A stretch of DNA of 17,478 nt from Podochytrium sp. JEL0797 (lineage: Eukaryota; Chytridiomycota; Chytridiomycetes; Chytridiales; Chytriomycetaceae): assembly GCA_027596195.1 (NCBI GenBank), contig JADGJG010000518.1, positions 1 to 17,478 of the forward strand, given 5' to 3'. Position numbers and translations under genes: made by a program. A model generated the notes under the pieces. It saw only the letters and a list, made by a program, of their open reading frames with translations, searched no databases and was not told the origin of the DNA. The stretch's first letter is position 1. Every line of letters begins with the position of its first letter. Shown here piece by piece: positions 1 through 7,666 of this stretch.

Positions 1-30
1 GCAGCCTTATAGTTGTTTTTAAGTGTTTCT

Positions 31-36
31 TTTATT
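31..36 (-). terminator. Polyadenylation signal of the protease-RT gene
   Basis: AATAAA on the minus strand about 37 bp after the stop codon, in AT-rich sequence. It supports the truncated protein end being the real end of the transcription unit. Confidence 0.5.
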
Positions 37-72
37 ATTCATCAATTATCAATAAAGCAAGCTAAAAAGGTC

Positions 73-1706
73 CTAGCGGAGGCACGACGCAATTAAGTCT
101 TTGGATTCGCGAGGGGACTTCCACTTGGCAATCGCAAGGAACCGGTCCGGGTCGATTCCGATGCCGGCGGCACTCTTCATGAATCCGAGCAGTTCGACTT
201 CACGGTGGCCGAGGCAGTTCTTGGATTCCTTGATGCGGAGATGGGCCTTAGTGAGGGTCTTGAGAACCGTGATGACGTGGTCTGTATGCGAGGCCCAAGT
301 GCGCGAATGAACGAAGAGATCGTCAATGTAAATCTAAGTGTGGGGGTGAGAATATGTTCGGATAAAGATTTATTTTTGTTTTCATACCTTGACAAAGTTG
401 TTGTGTATAAAAAGACTCTCCATCAGTTCTTGGAATTGGACTGGGACAGTCTTAAGGCCGAATGGGGGAGCATTGAACACGTAGCGTTGGCCATTCCAGC
501 AGAATGAAGTCAAGTGGCGGTGCTCGGGAGCGAGAATGAGCTGGTGGTAGGCGCCGTCGAGGTCCAACGTTGAGAACAGGTTTGAATCTCTGACATCTTC
601 AAGGACTTCGCGAGCTCCTGGGTAGATGCGCTTGTAGTCCTTCGTGTTGTTGTTGATGGCGCGGATGTCGTTGCAGACTCGAAACTTGACAACTTCTCCG
701 TTGACGACACGTGGTGGAGCAATCAATGGGCTATTGTAAGGACTGGAGCCAGAAGCGAGAGAAACGACGCCCGAAGCCACCCAGGCAGCAACTTGGTCGG
801 TGACAATGGCGTGCTTCTTATACGCAAGGCGGTACTGCTTGATGTAGGAGGGTTGCGCGCCGTCGATGAGATCGATGGTGATGATCGTGTCTGGATGCTT
901 GTCTCTTGGGATGGCGAGGTTCGCGTCAATGAAAGGTTGAATGGCGGCCAGGAACTTTTCGCGTTCGGCAGAGTCGTTCGCATCAAGAGGACCGTCGGCA
1001 AAGGAGACGGCTTTGGTACGGGTGGTCTCGAACGCGTCTGGCACGACTCGAGCTGGGATAATTTGAATACCCGTGACACCGATACCGAGGCCAGGTAACA
1101 CGTCTTGGCCCAGGGTGATAATTTCCTTGGGGTTGTGTTTGAGCATGACTGGGCAGGAAACGACGGTGCCTGTTTGATGTTGGTAAGTTGTAGTAGATCA
1201 CGCAGCTGTCCGAATTGTAGATGGGGTGATGCATTATTACCGTTGTACGTGGTGAAAAGTACTGGCTTTGAGACTTTCATGCGCTCAGTGGCAGGAACGC
1301 AATCGTAACCTTCCACGAGGAGCTTCACCTCGTGATCGACACTGATGCCTACCACCGCGGCCCAGCTGGCGTCGATGATGGTACACATGGCACCTGGATC
1401 GACCATGCACCAACGTTGGGAACCGTTGACGAGAATGTTTGTGCGCACGAGTGGGCCCGGGCAAAGCGAGTTGATGGTGTTGCAGTCGGCTGAGCCCACG
1501 GCAAGAGCTTGGGTACGCATTTGTGCAGCTGCTGCGGCTTGACGTGCCATGGCAAACGACATGCTGGTTCTGGCGAGCTCGATAGGTGGGGCAGCGTCGA
1601 GGAACCCGAGGTTGGTGACGGGAGGTGGCATGGGTTCGTCAAGAGCAGCAAGTGTCGAGAAGAAGAAGCAGAAGAAGCTGATGGCGAGGACAGAGATGAG
1701 TCTCAT
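73..1706 (-). CDS. Ty3/gypsy-like protease-reverse transcriptase, spliced and truncated
   Basis: Spliced model: exons 1241-1706, 388-1169 and 73-333, introns of 71 and 54 bp, 502 residues. A hydrophobic N-terminus (about residues 3-21) looks like a signal peptide, which is unusual for a Pol protein. A retropepsin-like region follows; its active-site triad reads D-P-G (D103) instead of D-S/T-G. The reverse transcriptase has a palm LDLDGAYHQ (D358), then FNAPPFGLK, and after the second splice IYIDD (D420, D421). Without splicing, frame 2 stops at 382, just before the catalytic YIDD. The protein ends about 80 residues after YIDD, where RT thumb, RNase H and integrase should follow, so it is cut short. 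It lies downstream of the gag-like gene on the same strand, separated by a nested insertion. It may be a degenerate element or a retained host copy. Splice sites are inferred from GT-AG signals and restored family motifs. Confidence 0.8.
334..387 (-). other. 54-bp intron directly before the RT YIDD motif
   Basis: The donor GTATGA follows codons for NNFVK and the acceptor CACTTAG precedes codons for IYIDD. Removal rebuilds the usual FVKxYxDD block of Ty3/gypsy RTs. The retained intron carries an in-frame TGA at 382-384, so unspliced RNA cannot yield a full RT. Confidence 0.75.
1170..1240 (-). other. 71-bp intron in the protease domain
   Basis: The donor GTAATA follows a phase-1 glycine codon in TTYNG and the acceptor is AAACAG. 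Splicing joins the protease region to the HNPKEIITLGQDVLPGLGIG stretch, which matches the usual end of the retropepsin fold. The two halves are otherwise in different frames. Confidence 0.7.
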
Positions 1707-1744
1707 TCGATTATTCTGGGGAAAGCAGCATGAGTGGCGCCTGT

Positions 1745-1751
1745 TTTTATA
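1745..1751 (-). promoter_or_regulatory. TATA box of the protease-RT gene
   Basis: TATAAAA on the minus strand about 40 bp upstream of the ATG at 1706. It suggests separate Pol II transcription of this gene rather than read-through from the gag-like gene. Confidence 0.55.
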
Positions 1752-1975
1752 GGTGGGAGGCTGTGAGAGATTTGATCTCGATTTTAGGAGATGTTCTTGG
1801 ATCTCGAGCTCGTGACTCTTTGATACGGGTGCTCTTTATTTCCATACAAAAATTGAAGTGTTTGTTGTGTCCGATATTTGATTTTCGGACAAAAATTTTG
1901 TGACCATTATATAGTAATTTTCTAACAGGAGTAACTTCTTTATTTTATGAGGTCGAATAATCAAAAGATAATAAT

Positions 1976-1990
1976 TATGAGGTTCCGAAA
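1976..1990 (+). repeat. Left 15-bp target-site duplication
   Basis: TATGAGGTTCCGAAA here is identical to 5038-5052. The two copies bracket a segment that starts with a tRNA-like head and ends in an A-rich tail. The length and position are typical of LINE-mediated insertion. Confidence 0.8.
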
Positions 1991-1999
1991 GACCCCGAC

Positions 2000-2062
2000 T
2001 AGCCCAGCTGGGAGAGCGTTTCACATAATCCATGGAAAGCCTCTTGGCCACCAGATCAAACC
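2000..2062 (+). promoter_or_regulatory. Pol III-type internal promoter (box A and box B)
   Basis: Box A-like TAGCCCAGCTGG at 2000-2011 and box B-like GATCAAACC at 2054-2062, at tRNA-like spacing. A stronger box B, GGTTCAAATCC, lies at 2121-2131. The arms between them do not form a normal tRNA cloverleaf. Confidence 0.5.
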
Positions 2063-2271
2063 CCGGCAGGACTAGAAAAAAACTGAGGGAAGCATTTATG
2101 CCGACAGCGGGTAGGGCTTGGGTTCAAATCCCAAGGCGCATTTGGTCCACTGGGTGTGGCCCCCCCGCTGCCTCACTATGAGGTGTGTCTTAGGACGCGG
2201 GACAACAGATAGTCAGGGGTTGGCGAACATCCAATCAATGGCCGGCTTGGGATAGTACCCCTTGCAGTGGA

Positions 2272-2305
2272 CACATGTATTGTGGTTCTAGCGCCAAAAG
2301 GGGAA
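2272..2305 (+). repeat. Left terminal inverted repeat of the DNA transposon
   Basis: Matches the reverse complement of 4952-4987 over ATTGTGGTTC, CCAAAA and GGAA with small gaps. It lies about 170 bp upstream of the first ORF. Confidence 0.55.
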
Positions 2306-2475
2306 TTTTAGAAAAATCACTTCCTCCCCAACTGACTTCCCCCCCCGGCGACTCACAATCTCCCCAGCGACAACCCGTTACAGCACCACCACCAACTTTT
2401 AACAGTGAGTTCTATGCACCTATCAGAGCTTAAGTCCTCGGTTTGGATCGAAAATAACGGCTGGATCACAAGTCA

Positions 2476-3682
2476 ATGAACGCCCTTGCCGCCGCTGCCG
2501 CTGCCACTGCCGCTATTTCCCCTCTTGTGATCGAATCCTCCTTCTCCTCGACCGCCTCATCCTCTGCGAGATCGTCGTCCACTGCCGGTCTATCTTCCTC
2601 CTCGGCCGGCACCACCTCCGCTGCCGGCGCGTCCTCCTCCGCCGGCACCTCCTCCTCCTTCTCCACCGCCACATCCACCTCCTCTTCCACAACTGGTACC
2701 GTGACGCTTGCTGCAGCTGGTGATGCTGCTGGAGGTGCTGGTGTCGACAATGACGACCTTCCAGCACTGCCCGTGGAGGTGGGCAATTTCAACATTGATA
2801 TCCAGCTCGAGGTGCGCGATTTCACCACCCAAAAGAACGGACCTTCTCCCGTAGAATTTGCTGCCATTGTTACTACTGTGCCTGCATTTAAGGAGCTGGT
2901 GTGCAATGAGGGCAAATGCCACATCGTGTGCGGTGTGAGAGCTCTCGGAAACGATACGTACGAGTGGGGTCGGAGGGCAGCAGTATTGACGCCACGAGAT
3001 TTCAACGACTTCTTCCTCTTCAAGTACCAAAACAACGCTGCCGTCAAGCTCAACGACATCGATTTCGCGACACTCACCAAGTGGAACAACAGAGCGGTTG
3101 TAGTTGTTGTTGCGAAGTATTCCAACGTTGTCTCGAGCAAGGCCATTTTCGCGCGCATCCAAAAAGTCCTCGTGAATCCTTTGCAAGTCGACCGTGCTGG
3201 TGCAGCAACCGAGCAAGCCCATGCCGCCTTGGTGGTTGAACTCAAGGCACTCCACAGTACACATTACGCTGCCTACGAGGCTTCGTGGGGACAGTTTGCC
3301 AACTACATCATGACCCTTCCTGCCCACTTGCAAGAACAAGCAAAAGCTCATGCCCCTCCACCGAATGATGGACCTGTTTGTTCGTGCAGCCACTGCTGGA
3401 GACGTCCAGAACCGCATCAACATCCAAGCCAATCGTGTTGCTCTCAGTGTGAATTCTCGAGTTTCCGAGCAGTTGGAGAACATTCTTGCAGGAATGAAGA
3501 GAACTCGTGATTCTCTGGAGGCTGACATCCATTCGATTGAAGCAGCGATTGTGGTTAACACAGCTCAGCGCCAAGTCCTTGCCGACCAATCTGTTGCTTT
3601 AGACCCCCAAGAAAATCGCCATGCCCGGGAGATTTATGGTTTGATTGGATCTCAGGATGATGTTGATCATGCACTGGTTTGA
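2476..3682 (+). pseudogene. Transposon accessory ORF of unknown function, frameshifted
   Basis: I do not recognise this protein. The first frame runs from the ATG at 2476. It opens with an Ala/Ser-rich low-complexity stretch (about residues 2-75), then a more ordinary region with hydrophobic and charged residues in normal proportion (about 90-289). Around 3342-3345, an AAAA run, the frame changes: the following frame (to the stop at 3682) continues with a helical, heptad-like region, while the first frame turns into Cys/His/Pro-rich sequence typical of out-of-frame reading. One extra base in the A run explains the break; without it the product would be about 401 residues. It lies inside the inverted repeats and converges on the transposase, so it is probably the element's second gene, perhaps DNA-binding or regulatory. 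That role is inference. Confidence 0.55.
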
Positions 3683-3783
3683 TCTCAGTTGTTTTATCCT
3701 TTTTATATCAATACCACATTCTTATTTTCTATCAATACCCAACCAAATAAATATGATTTGGCACACAAACAATATGAATCCTT

Positions 3784-4926
3784 TTATTCGCTCTCCACTG
3801 TCTTCTCATACCCCATCAACTGCTCCAGCTTTGCATCAAAAGCAACACCAGCATCAAACCCGCGCTCCGTATAACCACACTTCTTAAAAATGCCCTTGAA
3901 CGAGCGGCCGTGAAACTCCATCATGGCCTTCGAAATCAGCAACAGCAAGTCCTTGTTTCTACCCTGGCCCTCAACAAAAGTTTGCTGCAAAGTCCGCTTC
4001 ACCAACCCAAACACAATTTCAATTGGATTGAAGAAGGGGCAATATGCAGGCAAGAAGATGACTTTGATTCCGAGGTCGCGCAGATAATAGACAATGTTGG
4101 CATCACAGTGTATCTTGGCACCGTTGAGAATCCAAAGGGAATGAACGCCAGGGAACTGCTTGCAATGCCCGCTCAACGCAAACTTGCGGCAACAGTCAGC
4201 AAACTTGGTGCGATCAAACGTGTTCTCCGTGTAGTAGTTTTCGACCAAGCCGTTGATGGAGATAAAGGACAGGAAGGAAACGCGAGGGTCACGGCCGAAA
4301 TCTCCGCGAAAAAAAAGGCTTTCGCCCTTGACGCCATATCCTCTTTGGCACAGCATGTCCCGATTGTCAAACGACACCTCGTCAAGAAACACCAAATTCT
4401 CAAGAAGCCATGGGAAACTGCGAAGCTCAGACGCGAAGCGATAAACCTCCCAATGAGAGATCTGAATTGCGCGGCGTTCAAGAGCTTTCCACGTGAAACC
4501 AGCCTCCCTCAAGATCAATGCAACACTGCTGGTAGAGATGGAGCACCCAGGATAATGTGCAGCGTACAGGCGTTTGGCTTCTTCGAGGAACATGACAGGA
4601 TTTTCGCGGTATCGTTGAATCAACCAGTCCCGACGCTCAAGGCCATGCTTCTTGTATACGGCATCCCGTTCCTTGCGGCCGAACCCCTCCCCTGCATCGT
4701 ATTGTGCGATCCAGTTCGTGATGGTTGAGGGAGACTTGCCAAAGAGGAGGGCGAGTCGACTGCGCCTGATACCCTGGAAGTGATGGGCGTAGATGATGTG
4801 CATACGGACTTCAGCTGACGCATGGGAATGAAGGACAGATTGTTCGAGGGCCGCATCTCTGTCCGAGGGCGTGGTGAGTGCAGTTGGCGCCCCTGGCGGT
4901 GCGGGGGGATTGTTGGGGAGATTCAT
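3784..4926 (-). CDS. IS630/Tc1-mariner-type DDE transposase, probably inactive
   Basis: A 380-residue transposase. Residues about 40-75 form a helix-turn-helix (GIRRSRLALLFGKSPSTITNW) and about 100-150 a second winged-helix region (PGCSISTSSVALILREAGFTWK). The catalytic core follows: D182 in VFLDEVSF, then WILNGAKIH, where family members have Asp (WILDGA or MDNA), here N268 (codon AAC at 4123-4125), and E303 in FNPIE. The frame is otherwise fully open. One base change converts Asp to Asn and would be expected to abolish strand transfer. I chose the start at 4926 (MNLPNN) because upstream in-frame sequence is poly-Lys/Phe read-through of the inverted repeat and A tract. The element's other ORF converges on it. 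Conservation of the frame suggests recent damage or retention as a DNA-binding protein. Confidence 0.85.
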   Translation of the reverse strand: MNLPNNPPAPPGAPTALTTPSDRDAALEQSVLHSHASAEVRMHIIYAHHFQGIRRSRLALLFGKSPSTITNWIAQYDAGEGFGRKERDAVYKKHGLERRDWLIQRYRENPVMFLEEAKRLYAAHYPGCSISTSSVALILREAGFTWKALERRAIQISHWEVYRFASELRSFPWLLENLVFLDEVSFDNRDMLCQRGYGVKGESLFFRGDFGRDPRVSFLSFISINGLVENYYTENTFDRTKFADCCRKFALSGHCKQFPGVHSLWILNGAKIHCDANIVYYLRDLGIKVIFLPAYCPFFNPIEIVFGLVKRTLQQTFVEGQGRNKDLLLLISKAMMEFHGRSFKGIFKKCGYTERGFDAGVAFDAKLEQLMGYEKTVESE

Positions 4927-4951
4927 CGGAGATTCGCTCAGAATTTTTTTT

Positions 4952-4987
4952 TTCCAATTTTGGACTGGAACCACAATATATATGTGC
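4952..4987 (-). repeat. Right terminal inverted repeat of the DNA transposon
   Basis: Inverted partner of 2272-2305. It ends 26 bp before the chosen transposase start at 4926, so the transposase promoter must lie in or very near this repeat. Confidence 0.55.
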
Positions 4988-5037
4988 TCCCGCATATAGT
5001 GAAGCCCGATTCTGGTCCAGTTAATAAAAAAAAAAAA

Positions 5038-5052
5038 TATGAGGTTCCGAAA
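5038..5052 (+). repeat. Right 15-bp target-site duplication
   Basis: Exact copy of 1976-1990, directly after the A-rich tail. Flanking bases differ (T to the left of the first copy, A to the left of the second), which sets the duplication at 15 bp. Confidence 0.8.
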
Positions 5053-5079
5053 ATAAAAAAAATCCATCAAGGCAGCGAA

Positions 5080-6531
5080 TCACTCGGCGGCCCAGAACTC
5101 GTACTGCTCTTCTGCCTCATCGGCCTCGTAGAAAGCGTCGCTGTCCTCGGCAATCTCCAGTGACATCGACTTCATGACGACTGGAGTGGCTTGTTGCGTA
5201 TGCAGGTGTGGGTGTTTGTTGCGGCAGGCATCTTCGGCGTGGTTGATCGAGATGCGCTGACCAGGGGACGCGATTCTTTTCGCCTTGCAGAAGCTACAGG
5301 TTGGCAGACGGGGGAGGTCCGAGTTTTGAAAACGACAGTCTTTGTCCGAGTGGCCTGGACCGTGAATGGAGCATACCGGGACCAGGGCAGTTTGGGTTGG
5401 CTTGGGAGTTACCGTTGGAAATTCAGTCTGGGTGAGTTCGTTGGCATTGGCGGCTTGCACTTGGTTCAGGCGGCGGGGAAACCCTCTGGGAGCCGGTGGG
5501 ACAGTGATGGGTGGGTTGAGTTGATTGAGTTGGGCGGCGGCTTTGCGGATGGGGAACAAGCACATGTCTAGGTCTTCGACAGCGAGCTGAGCTTCCAAGG
5601 CAGTCGTGAGCGAACCAGTGATCTTCTTAGATGCCACGGCAACCTTCAAGTCGGCCATCAATGAGTTGATATAGTTTTCAACTTGTTCGCTGTGGGAGAG
5701 AGACGTGTCGCAGCGTTTGGACAACATGTGGTACTTTGCGTTGTACTTGTTCGCTGATTGTGGTCCCTGCATCTTCAGGTTGGCGAGGCAGCGTCCGATG
5801 TAGCCTTGGAGGTTTCCTGGAAAAGTTTCGTTTAGATTTCATTCGGGAGTAGTTGAATTTGGGAAAGGGGAATGCATACCATGGAGAAAGGAGTTGAGGA
5901 TGGCCTTGGTGAACGGCGTGACGTCCCTGGGGTTGAGGACGAGGTCCACTGAGGCAGCAACGCGAGTCCATTGGTGGGATGACACCGTGCTCTCGAGCCA
6001 CGATGGTGCTTCTAACAAGGTCATACCGCTCATCCGGGTAACGCGTTCGACTTCGTCAGCCCAGTCAATGATCCTTGTGTTGTCTGGAGTGGCACCGGTG
6101 GGGAATAATGGCAGTTTGCTCGAGGGCTCGCGAATCTTCTTGGTAGAGACTGGAAGTGTAGTTGCAATGGTGGGGGGAGGTGCTGTAGGTGGAACTGGGG
6201 GTGGGAAGCGGGAGTACAGCTTGTGTTCGGCGTTGACGACGAATGTGGACCTGGCGTCGAACAGACGCTTCTTGGAGTCTACAGCTTCGTGTGCTGCGCG
6301 CAACTGGGGTGCAGTTGGTGGGTTGGCGTTGGAGAGCATCGTTTCTAGAGTGTCAACAGCAGTTTCCCACTCGACCAGGGCGGCGTCTCGGGCGGTGCTT
6401 GACGTAGAAAGCGCTAGGCGCAGTTGGAGTTCGGCATCGCGTGCTTCAGTAAGCGCACGCCTGGTGGCACGCCTCAGTAAGGCTTCCGCAGCGAATTCGG
6501 CTTCATCGTCGCTAACGTTGTCATGTTCCAT
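5080..6531 (-). CDS. Retrotransposon gag-like protein with zinc-binding clusters, one intron
   Basis: Exons 5880-6531 and 5080-5816, intron 63 bp, 462 residues. The first ~60 residues are acidic/Ala-rich and helical. A Pro-rich linker near 115-130 precedes a capsid-like region, about 145-300, with the pattern seen in Retrotrans_gag proteins (DWADEVERV, then YIGRCLANLKM, NKYNAKYHML). The C-terminal part has CSIHGPGHSDKDC and CSFC with HAEDAC downstream, which look like two degenerate zinc knuckles, then an acidic tail. It is upstream of the protease-RT gene on the same strand, as in Ty3/gypsy elements, but has its own stop, TATA box and intron. No LTR was found beside it. It could be a degenerate element or a domesticated gag gene. 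Confidence 0.75.
5817..5879 (-). other. 63-bp intron in the gag-like gene
   Basis: Donor GTATGC after the phase-1 glycine codon of FLHG and acceptor TTTTCCAG before GAAACC. Splicing joins the two capsid-like halves, which are in different frames. The first frame would otherwise end 13 codons later. Confidence 0.75.
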
Positions 6532-6572
6532 GGAGGTTTTTTGTTTATTTTTGCTCTTATAATTTCATTTGT

Positions 6573-6579
6573 ATTTATA
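6573..6579 (-). promoter_or_regulatory. TATA box of the gag-like gene
   Basis: TATAAAT on the minus strand about 42 bp upstream of the ATG at 6531, at nearly the same spacing as the TATA box of the protease-RT gene. Confidence 0.5.
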
Positions 6580-6609
6580 TGCATGGGCGGGAATATTCAC
6601 ACGAAGAGG

Positions 6610-6825
6610 CTCTGAAGAGATCTTGGGGGAATCAAAACTTTAATCATGGGAGGTGCCGGTAAGATTCGGGCTGTTTAAAGATGCGGAAATTGTGAGATTC
6701 CAAATCTCTTCAGAGATCTCTGAAGAGATCCAAGGGGAATCAATTCTTTAATCTTGGGGGGGAAGGGGGCGCCGGTCCGGTCCTCGGCGGGTTGGGGATG
6801 AGCTTATTGGCTGTTTATGATGCGG
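6610..6825. repeat. Diverged tandem duplication with a 26-bp palindrome
   Basis: Two related segments, 6610-6686 and 6718-6825, both start CTCTGAAGAGATC, continue with GGGGAATCAA, CTTTAATC and GCCGGT, and end with GGCTGTTT then GATGCGG. The second has an extra GC-rich insert. At their junction, 6704-6729 is a perfect 26-bp palindrome (half-site ATCTCTTCAGAGA). The block lies upstream of the gag-like gene and may be a promoter duplication or part of a decayed LTR. I see no gene in it. Confidence 0.65.
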
Positions 6826-6900
6826 CTGCTTTATTATTCTCAGCTGTTTACTTCACATGTTTATTTTTGTTAAGGTAGGAATAAGGGTTTGGATTGGGGA

Positions 6901-7282
6901 ATGTGATGTGTTGCTGGACATCGGAGTGTAATGGATTCAGCAGTGCGATGCATGGATAGACATCGGCTTGCAATGTATGGATTGGCATTGGCGGTGGAGG
7001 GTTTGCACCGTCTGATTTGCAATGCATGGGTTGGCATCGGCGTGTAATGGATTCAGCAGTGCGATGCATGGATAGACATCAGCTTGCAATGCATGGATAG
7101 ACATCAGCTTGCAATGCATGGATTGGCATTGGCGGTGAAGGGTTTGCACCGTCTGATTTGCGATGCATGGGTTGGCATCGGCTTTTGTTGGATTCGGAAA
7201 TGCGATGCGTGGGTTGGCATTGGCGTGGATTGGGCGGTGTGTGGATAGATATCGGATTGTAATGCATGGGCTGGCGTTGGCA
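6901..7282. repeat. Minisatellite with a GCATGGATAGACATCRGCTT-like core
   Basis: About a dozen diverged copies of a unit centred on ATGCATGG followed by ATAGACATC or TTGGCATTG. Two adjacent copies around 7083-7132 are exact 25-mers. A higher-order unit of about 120-140 bp, starting at ATTCAGCAGTGCG and containing GGGTTTGCACCGTCTGATTT, occurs at about 6931 and 7050. Open frames on the minus strand are a product of the repeat and are not called as genes. Confidence 0.85.
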
Positions 7283-7666
7283 ACAGATTATTTGTTGCAG
7301 TGAGGAAGTCGGGGTTTGTTTGGGTGATACGAGAGTACGACTAGGTCGTCTATGATGTGTTCAATCGTGTGGTTAACAAGGACTCAAAGGAAAAAATGTG
7401 GTATCAAGCGTGATAGGAGGGTGTCCGATTGGATGCGCGTGCATGGGGGAGAGACGCCGACGACATCCTTTGGAACTTTTGGATTTTATTGTAATTGCGA
7501 AACTCACGTGTTGAACAATAGCAATATGAAAGAAAAGAAAGGTGAAGTGGAAAATGGGACATAGAAAATATAATTAGAAGAATACAAAATCCATTTTCTT
7601 GGGCTTCGGGATCTTGATCCCGCCGATCGATTTCCATCGTAGTAGTAGAAGAGTAGTAGTGTGTAG
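7283..7666. other. No recognisable gene
   Basis: AT-rich stretch between the minisatellite and the homeodomain-like exons. Short open frames on both strands have no codon pattern or motif I can support. A short minus-strand stretch near 7590-7610 reads IPKPKK, too short to call. Confidence 0.5.

Larger units (their letters stand above)
2272..4987. mobile_element. Two-gene DNA transposon (IS630/Tc1-mariner-like)
   Basis: Imperfect inverted ends face each other: 2272-2305 on plus and 4952-4987 on minus share ATTGTGGTTC exactly, then CCAAAA and GGAA in register, preceded by CACAT in both. Between them are a plus-strand ORF of unknown function (2476-3682) and a minus-strand DDE transposase (3784-4926), convergent with about 100 bp between stops. 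The outer borders could extend roughly 10-25 bp further on each side and I cannot fix the TA duplication with certainty. Both genes carry damage (a frameshift and a catalytic D-to-N change), so this copy is probably not autonomous. Confidence 0.6.
1991..5037 (+). mobile_element. tRNA-derived SINE-like insertion, itself interrupted by a DNA transposon
   Basis: The segment starts exactly after the left duplication with a tRNA-like head: a box A match TAGCCCAGCTGG at 2000-2011 and a box B-like GATCAAACC at 2054-2062. A second, perfect T-arm follows at 2117-2135 (TTGGG and CCCAA around TTCAAAT). It ends in AATAAAAAAAAAAAA at 5023-5037, directly before the right duplication. A Pol III-type head, A-rich tail and 15-bp duplication are hallmarks of a SINE copied by LINE machinery. 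The SINE proper would be about 1991-2255 plus about 4993-5037; the rest is the inserted DNA transposon. It landed between the gag-like and protease-RT genes. The tRNA fold is degenerate, so no functional tRNA is claimed. The join between SINE and transposon is not resolved to the base. Confidence 0.6.

Noticed and set aside
1991..2070. Functional tRNA gene
   Set aside because: Box A and box B are present but acceptor and anticodon arms do not pair properly; it fits a tRNA-derived SINE head better.
2590..3561. 323-codon minus-strand frame opposite the accessory ORF
   Set aside because: Contains long Gly/Arg/Ser runs produced by reading the Ala/Ser-rich region backwards; it also crosses the frameshift without change of character.
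3910..4728. 272-codon plus-strand frame opposite the transposase
   Set aside because: Lies wholly inside the transposase coding sequence, and the transposase motifs decide the strand.
1..6900. LTRs flanking the gag and protease-RT genes
   Set aside because: I compared 1-75 with 6532-6900 and saw no shared direct repeat; the left flank is too short to exclude one outside the window.
6848..7267. Overlapping Cys/His/Met-rich minus-strand frames
   Set aside because: Generated by the minisatellite unit; no start context or splice signals.
6901..7282. CRISPR-like array
   Set aside because: Units are diverged, directly adjoining and lack unique spacers; the genome is eukaryotic.
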